The notes: a model not told the origin generated them from the sequence alone. DNA of 12,821 bases from Micrococcaceae bacterium UBA4005 (GCA_002384315.1 DGBL01000137.1:2609-15429), one strand, 5' to 3'; shown: positions 1-6,545, counted from the first letter of the stretch. A program made the numbers and translations.

Positions 1-61
1 GGACGCTCCCAATCCGTCACAGGTTCGGGTGCTTCCACTGTTTCTTTGCTAGGACCCTGCG

Positions 62-1174
62 TCAGCCCCAGACCTCGCGCGCCAGTTCGACGACGGATTC
101 CACCTTCGCCCATTGCTGGGCCTCGGTGAGATCGTTGCCTTCCTCCGTCGAAGCGAAACCGCACTGGGGGCTGAGCGCGAGCTGCTCTAAAGGAACAATC
201 CGGGCTGCTTCGTCGATGCGCTTCCGGAGCTCGCCGCGGTCTTCGAGCTCACCGGTCTTGGTCGTGATCAGCCCCAGCTCCACCACCTTCTCGCCAGTAG
301 GCAGGAAGCGCAGCGGGTCGAATCCGCCAGCGCGCTCACTGTCGTACTCCAGGAAATACCCGTCGTAGGCGCATTCGCCAAGGAGTTGCTCGGCGATGGG
401 CTCGTAGCCTCCGGAAGAAATCCAGGTTGAACGGAAGTTCCCCCGGCACACGTGCGTGGTGATGGTCATGTCCTCTGGTTTGTCGCGCAGCGAGGCATTG
501 ATCAGGGCGGCGTAGCGTTCGGCGAGGTTTTCCGTGCGGGTACCGCGCGCTTCGGCTTTGGCGAGCTCCGCCGGCGAGCACAGATACGCCCACGCCGTAT
601 CGTCGAACTGGAGGTAGCGGCAGCCTGCGTCGTAGAAAGCCTTCACCGCATCGCGGTAAGACGCCGCGAGATCCTCGAACAAATCTTCGCGGTCGGCGTA
701 GGCTGCCGGATCCACGGACTCCTGCTCCAGACGGAAGTGCAGGACGGTCGGGGCCGGGATGCTGATCTTGGGCTGCACCCCCGTCTGCTCTGCAAGCGGC
801 TTCAGGAATCGGAAGTGCTCCAGCATCGGGTGGTTCTGGGGGAACCGGATGGCCTCACTGATGTGCAGTCCGAGCGGACGGGTCTGCACGCCCTGGAACT
901 GGATGCCGTGATCGAGCTCGACAACCTCGACGCCGTCGAGCATTCCGAAGTAATCGAAATGCCACCAGGACCGGCGAAACTCTCCGTCGGTCGCTACCTG
1001 CAGGCCCGCCTTGGCCTGCGCTGTGACGAGGGCGACGACGGCGGCGTCCTCTACTTCCCGCAGCTCGGCAGTCCCGAGCTCGCCGGCAGCGTGGCGTGCA
1101 CGGGCCCGGGTGAGCTCGGCAGGACGAAGAAAACTGCCGACAATATCAGCGCGGAACGGCGGATTCACAGTCAT
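62..1174 (-). CDS. Cobalamin-independent methionine synthase-like methyltransferase (core MetE, YxjG/YxjH type)
   Basis: This 370-residue cytosolic protein corresponds to the catalytic C-terminal half of MetE without the duplicated N-terminal half. MetE enzymes move a methyl group to homocysteine or a related thiol through a zinc-bound thiolate. All four expected zinc ligands are visible: His241 and Cys243 in THVCRGNF, Glu276 in YFLEYD, and Cys338 in SPQCGF. An early DGE (residues 63-65) and QFDDTAW (189-195) also fit the family. The length matches Bacillus YxjG/YxjH (about 375 residues), which are tied to sulfur-compound salvage; the true methyl donor here cannot be told from sequence. The start at 1174 gives the usual N-terminus (FRADIVGSFLRP). 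There is no Shine-Dalgarno before it, and a -10-like TAGCAT ends 6 bases upstream, so the mRNA may be leaderless. The next minus-strand gene upstream ends 99 bases away. Confidence 0.88.
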   Translation of the reverse strand: MTVNPPFRADIVGSFLRPAELTRARARHAAGELGTAELREVEDAAVVALVTAQAKAGLQVATDGEFRRSWWHFDYFGMLDGVEVVELDHGIQFQGVQTRPLGLHISEAIRFPQNHPMLEHFRFLKPLAEQTGVQPKISIPAPTVLHFRLEQESVDPAAYADREDLFEDLAASYRDAVKAFYDAGCRYLQFDDTAWAYLCSPAELAKAEARGTRTENLAERYAALINASLRDKPEDMTITTHVCRGNFRSTWISSGGYEPIAEQLLGECAYDGYFLEYDSERAGGFDPLRFLPTGEKVVELGLITTKTGELEDRGELRKRIDEAARIVPLEQLALSPQCGFASTEEGNDLTEAQQWAKVESVVELAREVWG

Positions 1175-1180
1175 GCGGTC

Positions 1181-1186
1181 ATGCTA
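1181..1186 (-). promoter_or_regulatory. Putative -10 box for a leaderless MetE-like mRNA
   Basis: Read on the minus strand, TAGCAT (1186-1181) lies 6 bases before the ATG at 1174, and the intervening GACCGC contains no ribosome binding site. That spacing would start transcription at or next to the A of the start codon. I see no good -35 hexamer 16-18 bases further upstream, so the call rests on the -10 match and the missing Shine-Dalgarno. Leaderless genes are common in Actinobacteria. Confidence 0.3.
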
Positions 1187-1273
1187 CAGGAGTCGAACGG
1201 CTCGTATCCGTCGAGCTGGGATCCTGCGGCGCAGCACCTCGGTTGGTTTGCCAGCTCGCTAGCATCCGCGCCG

Positions 1274-2359
1274 TTACAGGTAGCTTTTTACTGATTCTCG
1301 GAGAATCTCCGCGTGTTCGTATATCTCATCCAGTGAATTGATAGGGATGCGGGTCTCCATCTTGGCGTCGTCAAAAACTCCAAGGTATTTTTGCGCCCGG
1401 TTGAAATGAAGTCTGGCAATCGGTTTTCTGTTGTTGTCGTCGAGCAGCACGGCACAGTACGACTTCGCATCGCGTTGGAAAATCCGGGAGGGCTTGACGT
1501 CGCGGCATACTATTGCACGGACGATCTGATATCCCTCCATTTCCTCCAAGGTGGTTTCGATGCCGTCTGCTTCGGCCAGGTCTGCTATGGCAACAGGTGC
1601 GCTGGTCACGGCAGCGGCTGCGTCCTCGGCCTGCGGGAAGCCTGGTGTTCCGAGGGCCTTTTTGAGGCGTTCGTTCACCTGGTCATTGAGAAATTGCCGG
1701 GTGGCTTTGGATACCAGCGAGGTGAATTGATCGCGGACTCGTTGCGTGAATGCACCGGGGTAGACCCGCGAGGTAAGGAATTTGACCCATTCATCCTCCG
1801 GTTCCCGGAATTGCGCGGCAAGCGTCCGCTTTAGTTCACCGATATATTTCAGTTCACCTGCGGCGCTGATGATTGAATCGAGGTCGAAAACGTCTTTCGT
1901 TAGTTTTTCTAGTTCCGGTATGAGCGACTGGTCAATGTCATGCAGATTCAGTACAAGAAACGGTGTGTCGTCCATCCGGTTCGGGGCGTCCAGATCGGTG
2001 AAGAACTGATAAACCTCCCCGTTGGTCAGGATCGCAATGCGGGCGTTGGTTACCGAGAAGTACCGGAAGAGCTGGGAGGCGTGCTCAATCCGGACAGGTT
2101 CGGACGATTTTTTGCATTCGATGAGAATCTGGATCTCACCATTTTTGACAATGGCATAATCTATTTTTTCTCCCTTCTTCAAGCCGACATCCGCTACAAA
2201 CTCCGGGACAACTTCCAGCGGGTTGAACACGTCGTAACCAAGAATCGTGGAGATGAAGGGCATGACGAACGCATTTTTCGTCGCCTCCTCAGTTTCAATA
2301 ACGTCCCGCTGCTGACGCACCTTTGCTGCCAGCGCAACGAGTTTTTCTCCAATGTCCAT
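1274..2359 (-). CDS. Stand-alone HsdR N-terminal-domain (PD-(D/E)XK) restriction endonuclease-like protein
   Basis: The 361-residue protein has the nuclease fold of the N-terminal region of type I restriction HsdR subunits (HSDR_N) in residues ~20-130. The catalytic pattern is visible: Asp67 in KIDYAIV and Glu81-x-Lys83 in ILIECKK, with a conserved upstream Glu in ETEEATKNAF and VVPEF near 51-54. No helicase motor follows. The C-terminal part (about 275-361, with SYCAVLLDDNNRKPIARLHFN) resembles the conserved tail of other lone HsdR_N-type proteins, so the gene looks complete rather than a broken hsdR. No hsdM, hsdS or methyltransferase gene is in view. The start at 2359 is supported by GAGGGGG 6 bases upstream. 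Base composition differs from its neighbours: the 60 bases from 2101 contain only 23 G/C, against 40 in the 60 bases from 2821. Horizontal acquisition is therefore likely. Its role is unknown; DNA restriction, phage or plasmid conflict, or DNA repair are possible. Confidence 0.8.
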   Translation of the reverse strand: MDIGEKLVALAAKVRQQRDVIETEEATKNAFVMPFISTILGYDVFNPLEVVPEFVADVGLKKGEKIDYAIVKNGEIQILIECKKSSEPVRIEHASQLFRYFSVTNARIAILTNGEVYQFFTDLDAPNRMDDTPFLVLNLHDIDQSLIPELEKLTKDVFDLDSIISAAGELKYIGELKRTLAAQFREPEDEWVKFLTSRVYPGAFTQRVRDQFTSLVSKATRQFLNDQVNERLKKALGTPGFPQAEDAAAAVTSAPVAIADLAEADGIETTLEEMEGYQIVRAIVCRDVKPSRIFQRDAKSYCAVLLDDNNRKPIARLHFNRAQKYLGVFDDAKMETRIPINSLDEIYEHAEILRESVKSYL

Positions 2360-2391
2360 GAGTCCCCCTCAGGCCAATAAGTAATGGACCA

Positions 2392-2419
2392 ACCGTAGCG
2401 GATTCCACTCATTCAGCAA
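2392..2419 (-). promoter_or_regulatory. Putative promoter of the HsdR_N-type gene
   Basis: On the minus strand, TTGCTG (2419-2414) and TACGGT (2397-2392) are separated by 16 bases. This is an acceptable primary-sigma-factor match. It would start transcription near 2385, giving a leader of roughly 25 bases that includes the strong Shine-Dalgarno. The call is by eye only. Confidence 0.33.
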
Positions 2420-2480
2420 GGAACCCAACCACCCACATTCCCAGCGGACGCGCACTGCCGGACCGGCGTCGTCATCTTGC

Positions 2481-2518
2481 CGTGCCCCCGGGCACGCCGG
2501 GGCATCTATGCCTATACT
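2481..2518 (+). promoter_or_regulatory. Putative gcvH-operon promoter with overlapping dyad
   Basis: TATACT at 2513-2518 is a near-consensus -10 box and would start transcription near 2525, about 50 bases before the gcvH ATG. There is no recognisable -35 hexamer at the right distance. That position is instead occupied by an inverted repeat with two perfect 7-base arms, CGTGCCC (2481-2487) and GGGCACG (2490-2496). The dyad would cover roughly -44 to -29 and could be an operator or activator site. The leader is too short for a glycine riboswitch. Confidence 0.4.
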
Positions 2519-2575
2519 CGATCAATACCCCGGGGCGTCAAAATAGTCCCAGCAGGTGTTCGACGAAAGGTAGTC

Positions 2576-2962
2576 ATGAGCAACATTCCGGCAGACCTCT
2601 ATTACACCGCCGAGCACGAGTGGGTCACGACACCTTCCGCTGAGTCCGTGGTGCGGGTCGGCATCACCGACTTCGCGCAGGACGCCTTGGGCGACGTGGT
2701 GTACGTCCAACTGCCCGACGTCGGCGCCATGGTCACGGGGACGGATGTGGTCGGCGAGGTCGAATCCACCAAGAGCGTCAGCGATGTATACGCCCCGGTC
2801 TCAGGGGAGATCGTCGCCCGCAACGAAGCGCTCGACGGCGAACCCGCGCTGATCAACTCCGACCCCTACGGTGCGGGATGGCTCCTTGAAATTCGGGTCT
2901 CGGACCCCGCCGTCGTCGACGGACTTTTGAGTTCATCGAACTACGCTCAGCAGGTAGGGTAG
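2576..2962 (+). CDS. gcvH: Glycine cleavage system H protein
   Basis: This is the lipoyl carrier of the glycine cleavage system. Its lipoamide arm takes the methylamine group from the P protein, presents it to the T protein and is reoxidised by the L protein. The 128-residue product has the family's normal length. The lipoylated lysine is Lys66 in [14 protein letters not shown], and YYTAEHEWV near the N-terminus is also typical. The ATG at 2576 is chosen over an in-frame ATG at 2477 because GAAAGG (2565-2570) lies 5 bases before it and the protein then begins with the standard [10 protein letters not shown]. The upstream extension has no family counterpart and would span the promoter. The P and T genes are not nearby. 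gcvH instead heads a block with garA, ftsR and the DUF151 gene, as in mycobacteria. The free-standing arrangement does not imply loss of the pathway. Confidence 0.95.
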   Translation: MSNIPADLYYTAEHEWVTTPSAESVVRVGITDFAQDALGDVVYVQLPDVGAMVTGTDVVGEVESTKSVSDVYAPVSGEIVARNEALDGEPALINSDPYGAGWLLEIRVSDPAVVDGLLSSSNYAQQVG

Positions 2963-3038
2963 AAGTACCGGTTCCGAGACAGGGCGACCGACCGGATTTA
3001 TGCCGGATGACCACCTGAACTGGGGGAGGGAAACACCG

Positions 3039-3530
3039 ATGGGCGACAAAAACAACGCAGCTGCGAAGAAAGATTACGACATGCCGTCTCCGGAAACCAC
3101 AAGTATTGGGCTGCCGCCGCAGACCCAGCACGCCGAGGTTGACCAGAACCTGACCAGCGAGGAGCTCGCCTCCGTCGCAGCGCTTCCCGAAGGATCGGCC
3201 TTGCTCGTCGCGCACTCGGGCCCCAACGCCGGCGCCCGATTCCTCCTCGATGAGGACATCACCAAAGCCGGACGCCACCCCAACGCGGACATCTTCCTCG
3301 ATGACGTGACTGTCTCGCGCCAGCATGCCGAATTCAGGCGCACCCAGCACGGGTTCGTGGTGGTCGACACCGGCAGCCTGAACGGCACCTACGTCAGTAA
3401 CGACCGTGTGGACAGCGTGCTCCTGCGCAGCGGCAATGAGGTACAGATCGGCAAATTCCGGCTCACTTTCTACGCCGCACGCTCCCGGAGCGGAACCTCC
3501 TCGGCGGATCAGCGCCGGGACCAGGGCTAA
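3039..3530 (+). CDS. garA: FHA-domain metabolic switch protein GarA/OdhI
   Basis: This 163-residue cytosolic phosphoprotein belongs to the GarA (Mycobacterium)/OdhI (Corynebacterium) family. Unphosphorylated family members bind and inhibit the 2-oxoglutarate dehydrogenase complex and affect glutamate metabolism. Phosphorylation by PknB/PknG-type kinases makes the FHA domain fold onto its own N-terminus and relieves inhibition. The N-terminal phospho-acceptor motif is present as ETTS with Thr20 and Thr21. The FHA domain spans about residues 52-146, with Arg79 (GRH), Ser93 (SRQH) and Asn115 (SLNGT) expected to contact phosphothreonine. The ATG at 3039 is preferred over one at 3000: GGGGGAGGG (3022-3030) lies 8 bases before it and the upstream 13 codons add nothing conserved. 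The gene follows gcvH after 76 bases and is 9 bases from ftsR. The kinases are not in this window. Confidence 0.93.
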   Translation: MGDKNNAAAKKDYDMPSPETTSIGLPPQTQHAEVDQNLTSEELASVAALPEGSALLVAHSGPNAGARFLLDEDITKAGRHPNADIFLDDVTVSRQHAEFRRTQHGFVVVDTGSLNGTYVSNDRVDSVLLRSGNEVQIGKFRLTFYAARSRSGTSSADQRRDQG

Positions 3531-3539
3531 AGCACGTTC

Positions 3540-4289
3540 ATGTCATCACCGCACACAGCCCGACGCACTCTCGGGATCTCCCCGGGCATCACCAGCACGG
3601 GAGTGCTCAACATCGGGGAGGTTCTGCGTGTACTGGTCGTCGACTTTCCGCAGATCACCGCCTCCAAGATCCGCTTCCTCGAAGAAAAGGGGCTGATCAC
3701 CCCGCAGCGCACCCGGGCTGGCTATCGCAAATACGCCCCGCACGACGTCGAACGCCTCCGGTTCGTGCTGGCCCTCCAGCGCGACCAGTATCTTCCCCTG
3801 AAGGTCATCAAGGACTACGTCGACGCCATTGACCGTGGCGAGAAGCCTGAATCGTTGCCTGGCGGCATGACGCTCTCCCCGCGCATGGTCTCGGATCAGC
3901 TCGCCCAGGAACTCGGTGCCCATGCGCGGTCGCTGACGCCGCAGGCGCTGGCCGCGGAAACAGGTGCGCAGTTGCGCCTGATCGAGGAGCTTGCCAGCTT
4001 CGGGCTGATCGCAGCCGTGGACGGGCGCTTTGACGAGCACGCGCTGAAAATCACCAAAGCCTGCGTGCAGCTCGAAAGCCACGGCATTGGCCCGCGCCAC
4101 CTGCGGCCGTTCCGTGCGGCAGCAGACCGCGAACTGGGCCTGGTAGAGCGCGTCGTGGCCCCCGTGGTGTCCCGACGCGATGTCTCCTCCAAGGCCCGCG
4201 CGGCGGAAACGGCGCGGGAAATCAGCGAATTGTGCCTGGACCTGCACAGTGCGCTGGTGCGCAATCACGTAGCGAAGATGGACCGGTAG
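3540..4289 (+). CDS. ftsR: MerR-family transcriptional regulator of cell division FtsR
   Basis: This is a 249-residue DNA-binding regulator. The N-terminal winged-helix MerR domain covers about residues 23-95 (LNIGEVLRVL, then IRFLEEKGLITPQRTRAGYR and a coiled-coil-forming segment). The rest is a family-specific C-terminal region without the cysteine clusters of metal-sensing MerR proteins. The position directly after garA and the length match Rv1828 of M. tuberculosis and the FtsR protein of Corynebacterium glutamicum, which activates ftsZ. The ortholog call rests on synteny, domain and length. The start lies 9 bases after the garA stop with only a weak ribosome binding sequence (CAGGG in the garA 3' end), suggesting translational coupling. 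A 9-base gap also separates it from the DUF151 gene. The direct target genes are not visible here. Confidence 0.87.
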   Translation: MSSPHTARRTLGISPGITSTGVLNIGEVLRVLVVDFPQITASKIRFLEEKGLITPQRTRAGYRKYAPHDVERLRFVLALQRDQYLPLKVIKDYVDAIDRGEKPESLPGGMTLSPRMVSDQLAQELGAHARSLTPQALAAETGAQLRLIEELASFGLIAAVDGRFDEHALKITKACVQLESHGIGPRHLRPFRAAADRELGLVERVVAPVVSRRDVSSKARAAETAREISELCLDLHSALVRNHVAKMDR

Positions 4290-4298
4290 GCACGAGTC

Positions 4299-4793
4299 AT
4301 GATCGAACTGGAAGTAGTGGGTGTACGGATCGAACTCCCATCCAACCAGCCGCTTGTACTCCTCAAGGAGGCTGCGGGCGGGCGTCACCTGCCCATCTGG
4401 ATCGGTGCTCCGGAAGCGAGCGCCATCGCCTTCGTGCAGCAGGGAATCATCCCGCCGCGACCGATGACCCACGACCTTTTGGTGAACGTGGTGAACGCGA
4501 TTGGACGTTCCATTAAGGAAGCGCGGATCGTCGCTGTGGAGGAAACTGTCTACCACGCCGAATTGGTGTTCGATGACGGCACAGCCGTGAGTGCGCGGGC
4601 CTCGGATGCCATTGCGGTCGCCCTGCGAGCCTCCTGCCCGGTGCTCTGCGCCGAAGAGGTGCTGGAGGCGGCAGGCGTGGAAATCAGCGACGCAGAGGAC
4701 GAGGACTCCGTGGATGATGCCAATGCCGAAAATGAGGTCAAGCAGTTCCGGGAGTTCCTCGCGGATGTTGAACCAGAGGACTTCGAACGCTGA
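4299..4793 (+). CDS. DUF151 / bifunctional nuclease (BFN) domain protein
   Basis: The 164-residue protein carries the BFN/DUF151 fold over about residues 1-125. Signature segments are LPIWIGAPEASAIAF (31-45), RPMTHDLL (54-61) and SARASDAIAVALR (98-110). Plant members were reported to have both RNase and DNase activity, but the role of the bacterial family is poorly defined, so nuclease activity is a family inference. The last 35 residues are strongly acidic (DAEDEDSVDDANAENE), a low-complexity tail that could mediate protein contacts. The ATG lies 9 bases after the ftsR stop with little Shine-Dalgarno, so coupling to ftsR is likely. It corresponds to Rv1829 in the mycobacterial gene order and is probably the last gene of the gcvH transcript, since a separate promoter follows. 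Confidence 0.85.
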   Translation: MIELEVVGVRIELPSNQPLVLLKEAAGGRHLPIWIGAPEASAIAFVQQGIIPPRPMTHDLLVNVVNAIGRSIKEARIVAVEETVYHAELVFDDGTAVSARASDAIAVALRASCPVLCAEEVLEAAGVEISDAEDEDSVDDANAENEVKQFREFLADVEPEDFER

Positions 4794-4827
4794 ATCCCGA
4801 CACGCCCGCAGTTGGAGGCCAGCATCG

Positions 4828-4856
4828 TTGACCTTGCGCCGTCGGCGATCTAACGT
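4828..4856 (+). promoter_or_regulatory. Putative promoter of the second MerR gene
   Basis: TTGACC (4828-4833) and TAACGT (4851-4856) are spaced by exactly 17 bases, the best primary-sigma-factor match in the window. It would start transcription near 4863 and leave a leader of roughly 105 bases before the GTG at 4970. It lies in the 176-base gap behind the DUF151 gene. Confidence 0.55.
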
Positions 4857-4891
4857 CAAAGCATACAGTTCCCATTGCGCCAGCGGGGATC

Positions 4892-4919
4892 TGGGGGCAG
4901 ACTTGAACGCAAACCCCCA
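4892..4919 (+). other. Hairpin in the leader of the second MerR gene
   Basis: The arms TGGGGG and CCCCCA can pair around a 16-base loop inside the predicted leader, about 50 bases before the start codon. No T-run follows, so an intrinsic terminator is unlikely. It may be structural or regulatory, or a chance pairing of G and C runs. Confidence 0.3.
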
Positions 4920-4969
4920 CGAGGATTCCGCGGCCGCCTTCCCCGGGAACCATAATGAGGAGGCAATAC

Positions 4970-5560
4970 GTGAGTCCGAAGGGTGACGCTGGCAAGCTTT
5001 CAAGCTCTGCAGCAGCGAGCGCAGCGATCCCGGCTAACGCCCAGGGCTTACTGTTTACCGAAGACCTCCCTGTCCTCGACGAAGACGCAGGATACCGGGG
5101 GCCCACCGCTTGCAAGGCTGCAGGCATCACGTACCGGCAACTCGACTATTGGGCCCGTACCGGACTGGTGGAACCCGCCGTCCGTGGAGCGTCCGGATCA
5201 GGAACGCAGCGACTGTACGGGTTCCGGGACATTCTGGTGCTCAAGGTCGTCAAGCGGCTGCTGGACACCGGGGTTTCCCTTCAGCAAATCCGCACCGCCG
5301 TGGAGCACCTGCGCGAGCGCGGTGTCGACGACCTGGCCCAGATCACGCTCATGAGCGACGGCGCGAGCGTGTACGAGTGCACCTCCGCAGACGAGGTTAT
5401 CGACTTGGTCCAGGGTGGGCAGGGCGTATTCGGGATCGCCGTCGGCCGTGTCTGGCGCGAAGTTGAAGGAAGCTTGGCAGCTCTGCCCAGCGAACACGCC
5501 GAGGATCAGCACTTCCCGGGCGACGAACTCAGCAAGCGCCGCGCTCGCCGCGTCAGCTGA
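4970..5560 (+). CDS. MerR-family transcriptional regulator (Rv1830-like)
   Basis: This is a 196-residue MerR-family protein. A flexible Ala/Ser-rich N-terminus of about 40 residues precedes a winged-helix domain at roughly 45-110 (ACKAAGITYRQLDYWARTGL, then QRLYGFRDILVLKVVKRLLD). A C-terminal region follows with YECTSADEVIDLVQGGQGVFGIAVGRV. Two features support the GTG at 4970 over the ATG at 4955: GAGGAGG (4957-4963) lies 6 bases upstream of it, and the ATG itself overlaps that ribosome site. It has no obvious metal-binding cysteines. Its place after the DUF151 gene matches Rv1830. Its own promoter suggests it is expressed apart from ftsR. Regulated genes are unknown from this sequence. Its stop lies 10 bases from the end of the convergent parA gene. 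Confidence 0.86.
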   Translation: MSPKGDAGKLSSSAAASAAIPANAQGLLFTEDLPVLDEDAGYRGPTACKAAGITYRQLDYWARTGLVEPAVRGASGSGTQRLYGFRDILVLKVVKRLLDTGVSLQQIRTAVEHLRERGVDDLAQITLMSDGASVYECTSADEVIDLVQGGQGVFGIAVGRVWREVEGSLAALPSEHAEDQHFPGDELSKRRARRVS

Positions 5561-5570
5561 GAGCATTCTG

Positions 5571-6404
5571 TCAGCGCCGCGGAGCCCGTGTCCTGAGCCG
5601 TCCCGAGTCGAGCAGCCCCCGGAGTAGATCGTCAAAATAGCCGGAGGCCTGCCGCGCTGAATCTCCAGGCCAGTGGTGTATTGCATGGGCGGCGCCTTGG
5701 ATCTGCTGCCAGTTGGCCTGCTCCGCGATGGTGGGAGACAGTAACAGTTCGCCGAACATGCGCTGCATTTCCGCGAGCCGGAACGTGTGTTCGCTCGAGC
5801 CGGACCGCACGCGGTTGACCACAATTCCGGCGGGCTGGAGATCGGGGGCGAATTCGGTCCGGAACAATTCGATCGCGCGCAGGGTGCGTTCCGTTCCCGC
5901 GACGGAGAACAGTCCCGGCTCGGCGACCAGCAGCACCCTGTTACTCGCGGTCCAGGCCATCCGGGTGAGCCCGTTGAGGGACGGCGGGCAATCCACCAGC
6001 ACCAAGCCGTAGCCGGAAACCTTAGAAAGCAGTTTCTGCAGCCGGTGGAGGTCGCGTTTGCCCAGATCGGGGCGGTCATAGATTCCGGAGAAGGCAGAGC
6101 CCATGGCCACATCGAGAACCGGCTTTTCGTCGAGTACATCCCCGTGCAGTTTCAGCGCATTGGCAACCCATCCGCTGGGAACAGTATGGGACTGCAGGTC
6201 AGCCCGGCGGGATGCCTTCAGCAACTGCCCGATATCCAGGTTATCGCGGGCGCGCACCCCCAACCCGGTGGTCGCATCGGCGTGCGGATCGAGATCGATC
6301 ACCAGGGTAGGAATGCCCGCGGAAAGTGCTGCCGATGCGAGCCCCAAGGTGACTGACGTCTTACCCACGCCGCCCTTGAGGCTGCTGATGCTCACTACCT
6401 GCAC
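5571..6404 (-). CDS. Orphan ParA/Soj-family ATPase
   Basis: The 277-residue ParA-type ATPase begins with a deviant Walker A motif, KGGVGKT (residues 10-16; signature Lys10, catalytic-site Lys15). It continues with the A' motif LVIDLDPHADATTGLG (Asp37, Asp39) and Walker B LVLVDCPPSL (Asp138). Such ATPases dimerise on ATP and often bind DNA or membrane to position cargo. No parB or parS-like partner is beside it, so this is probably not the chromosome-partition ParA; an accessory division or positioning role, as for orphan ParA-like proteins of other Actinobacteria, is inference. The start is the GTG at 6404, giving MQVVSISSLKGG. There is no clear Shine-Dalgarno, and TATGGT ends 8 bases before it, so the mRNA may be leaderless. 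It is divergent from pyc across a 265-base region and convergent with the MerR gene. Confidence 0.85.
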   Translation of the reverse strand: MQVVSISSLKGGVGKTSVTLGLASAALSAGIPTLVIDLDPHADATTGLGVRARDNLDIGQLLKASRRADLQSHTVPSGWVANALKLHGDVLDEKPVLDVAMGSAFSGIYDRPDLGKRDLHRLQKLLSKVSGYGLVLVDCPPSLNGLTRMAWTASNRVLLVAEPGLFSVAGTERTLRAIELFRTEFAPDLQPAGIVVNRVRSGSSEHTFRLAEMQRMFGELLLSPTIAEQANWQQIQGAAHAIHHWPGDSARQASGYFDDLLRGLLDSGRLRTRAPRR

Positions 6405-6412
6405 TTGATGGA

Positions 6413-6418
6413 ACCATA
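6413..6418 (-). promoter_or_regulatory. Putative -10 box for a leaderless parA mRNA
   Basis: On the minus strand TATGGT (6418-6413) is followed by 8 bases and then the GTG start, with no purine-rich ribosome site close to the start. This spacing fits transcription beginning at or beside the start codon. No -35 hexamer is recognisable at 16-18 bases, so this is a weak call. Confidence 0.28.
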
Positions 6419-6545
6419 CCTAACATGTCTCGGGCATCGCCGGCTCCCGCCGTCGAACTGGAAGATGTTTCCCCTCATCATATGTGGAGGGTGGGTTTTC
6501 TTCGCCTTTGCCGCCGCGCGCCCCCGCTACACAACCGGTCATTAT

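Noticed and set aside
1..61. The short stretch left of the MetE-like gene
   Set aside because: No open frame, hairpin with T-run or promoter could be supported in these 61 bases.
1180..1182. A tiny upstream frame (ATG ACC GCA TGA) overlapping the MetE-like start
   Set aside because: Three codons with no ribosome site and probably not transcribed if the mRNA is leaderless; most likely chance.
1284..1290. A T-run near the end of the HsdR_N-type gene that could be part of a terminator
   Set aside because: It is on the plus strand, where no gene ends, lies inside the coding sequence, and has no preceding stem.
452..1294. A 280-codon plus-strand open frame
   Set aside because: It is antisense to the MetE-like gene, whose zinc ligands are all intact; the translation is arginine- and glycine-rich without family features.
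2477..2575. Upstream in-frame start for gcvH
   Set aside because: The added 33 residues have no counterpart in H proteins and would span the TATACT promoter; the ATG at 2576 has a good ribosome site.
3546..5003. A 485-codon open frame on the minus strand opposite ftsR and the DUF151 gene
   Set aside because: It lies antisense to two well-recognised conserved genes, its translation has no recognisable family features, and long antisense frames are expected opposite high-GC coding DNA.
5198..6139. A 313-codon minus-strand open frame across the MerR and parA genes
   Set aside because: It shadows parA in another frame and runs antisense through the MerR gene; the translation shows no family features.
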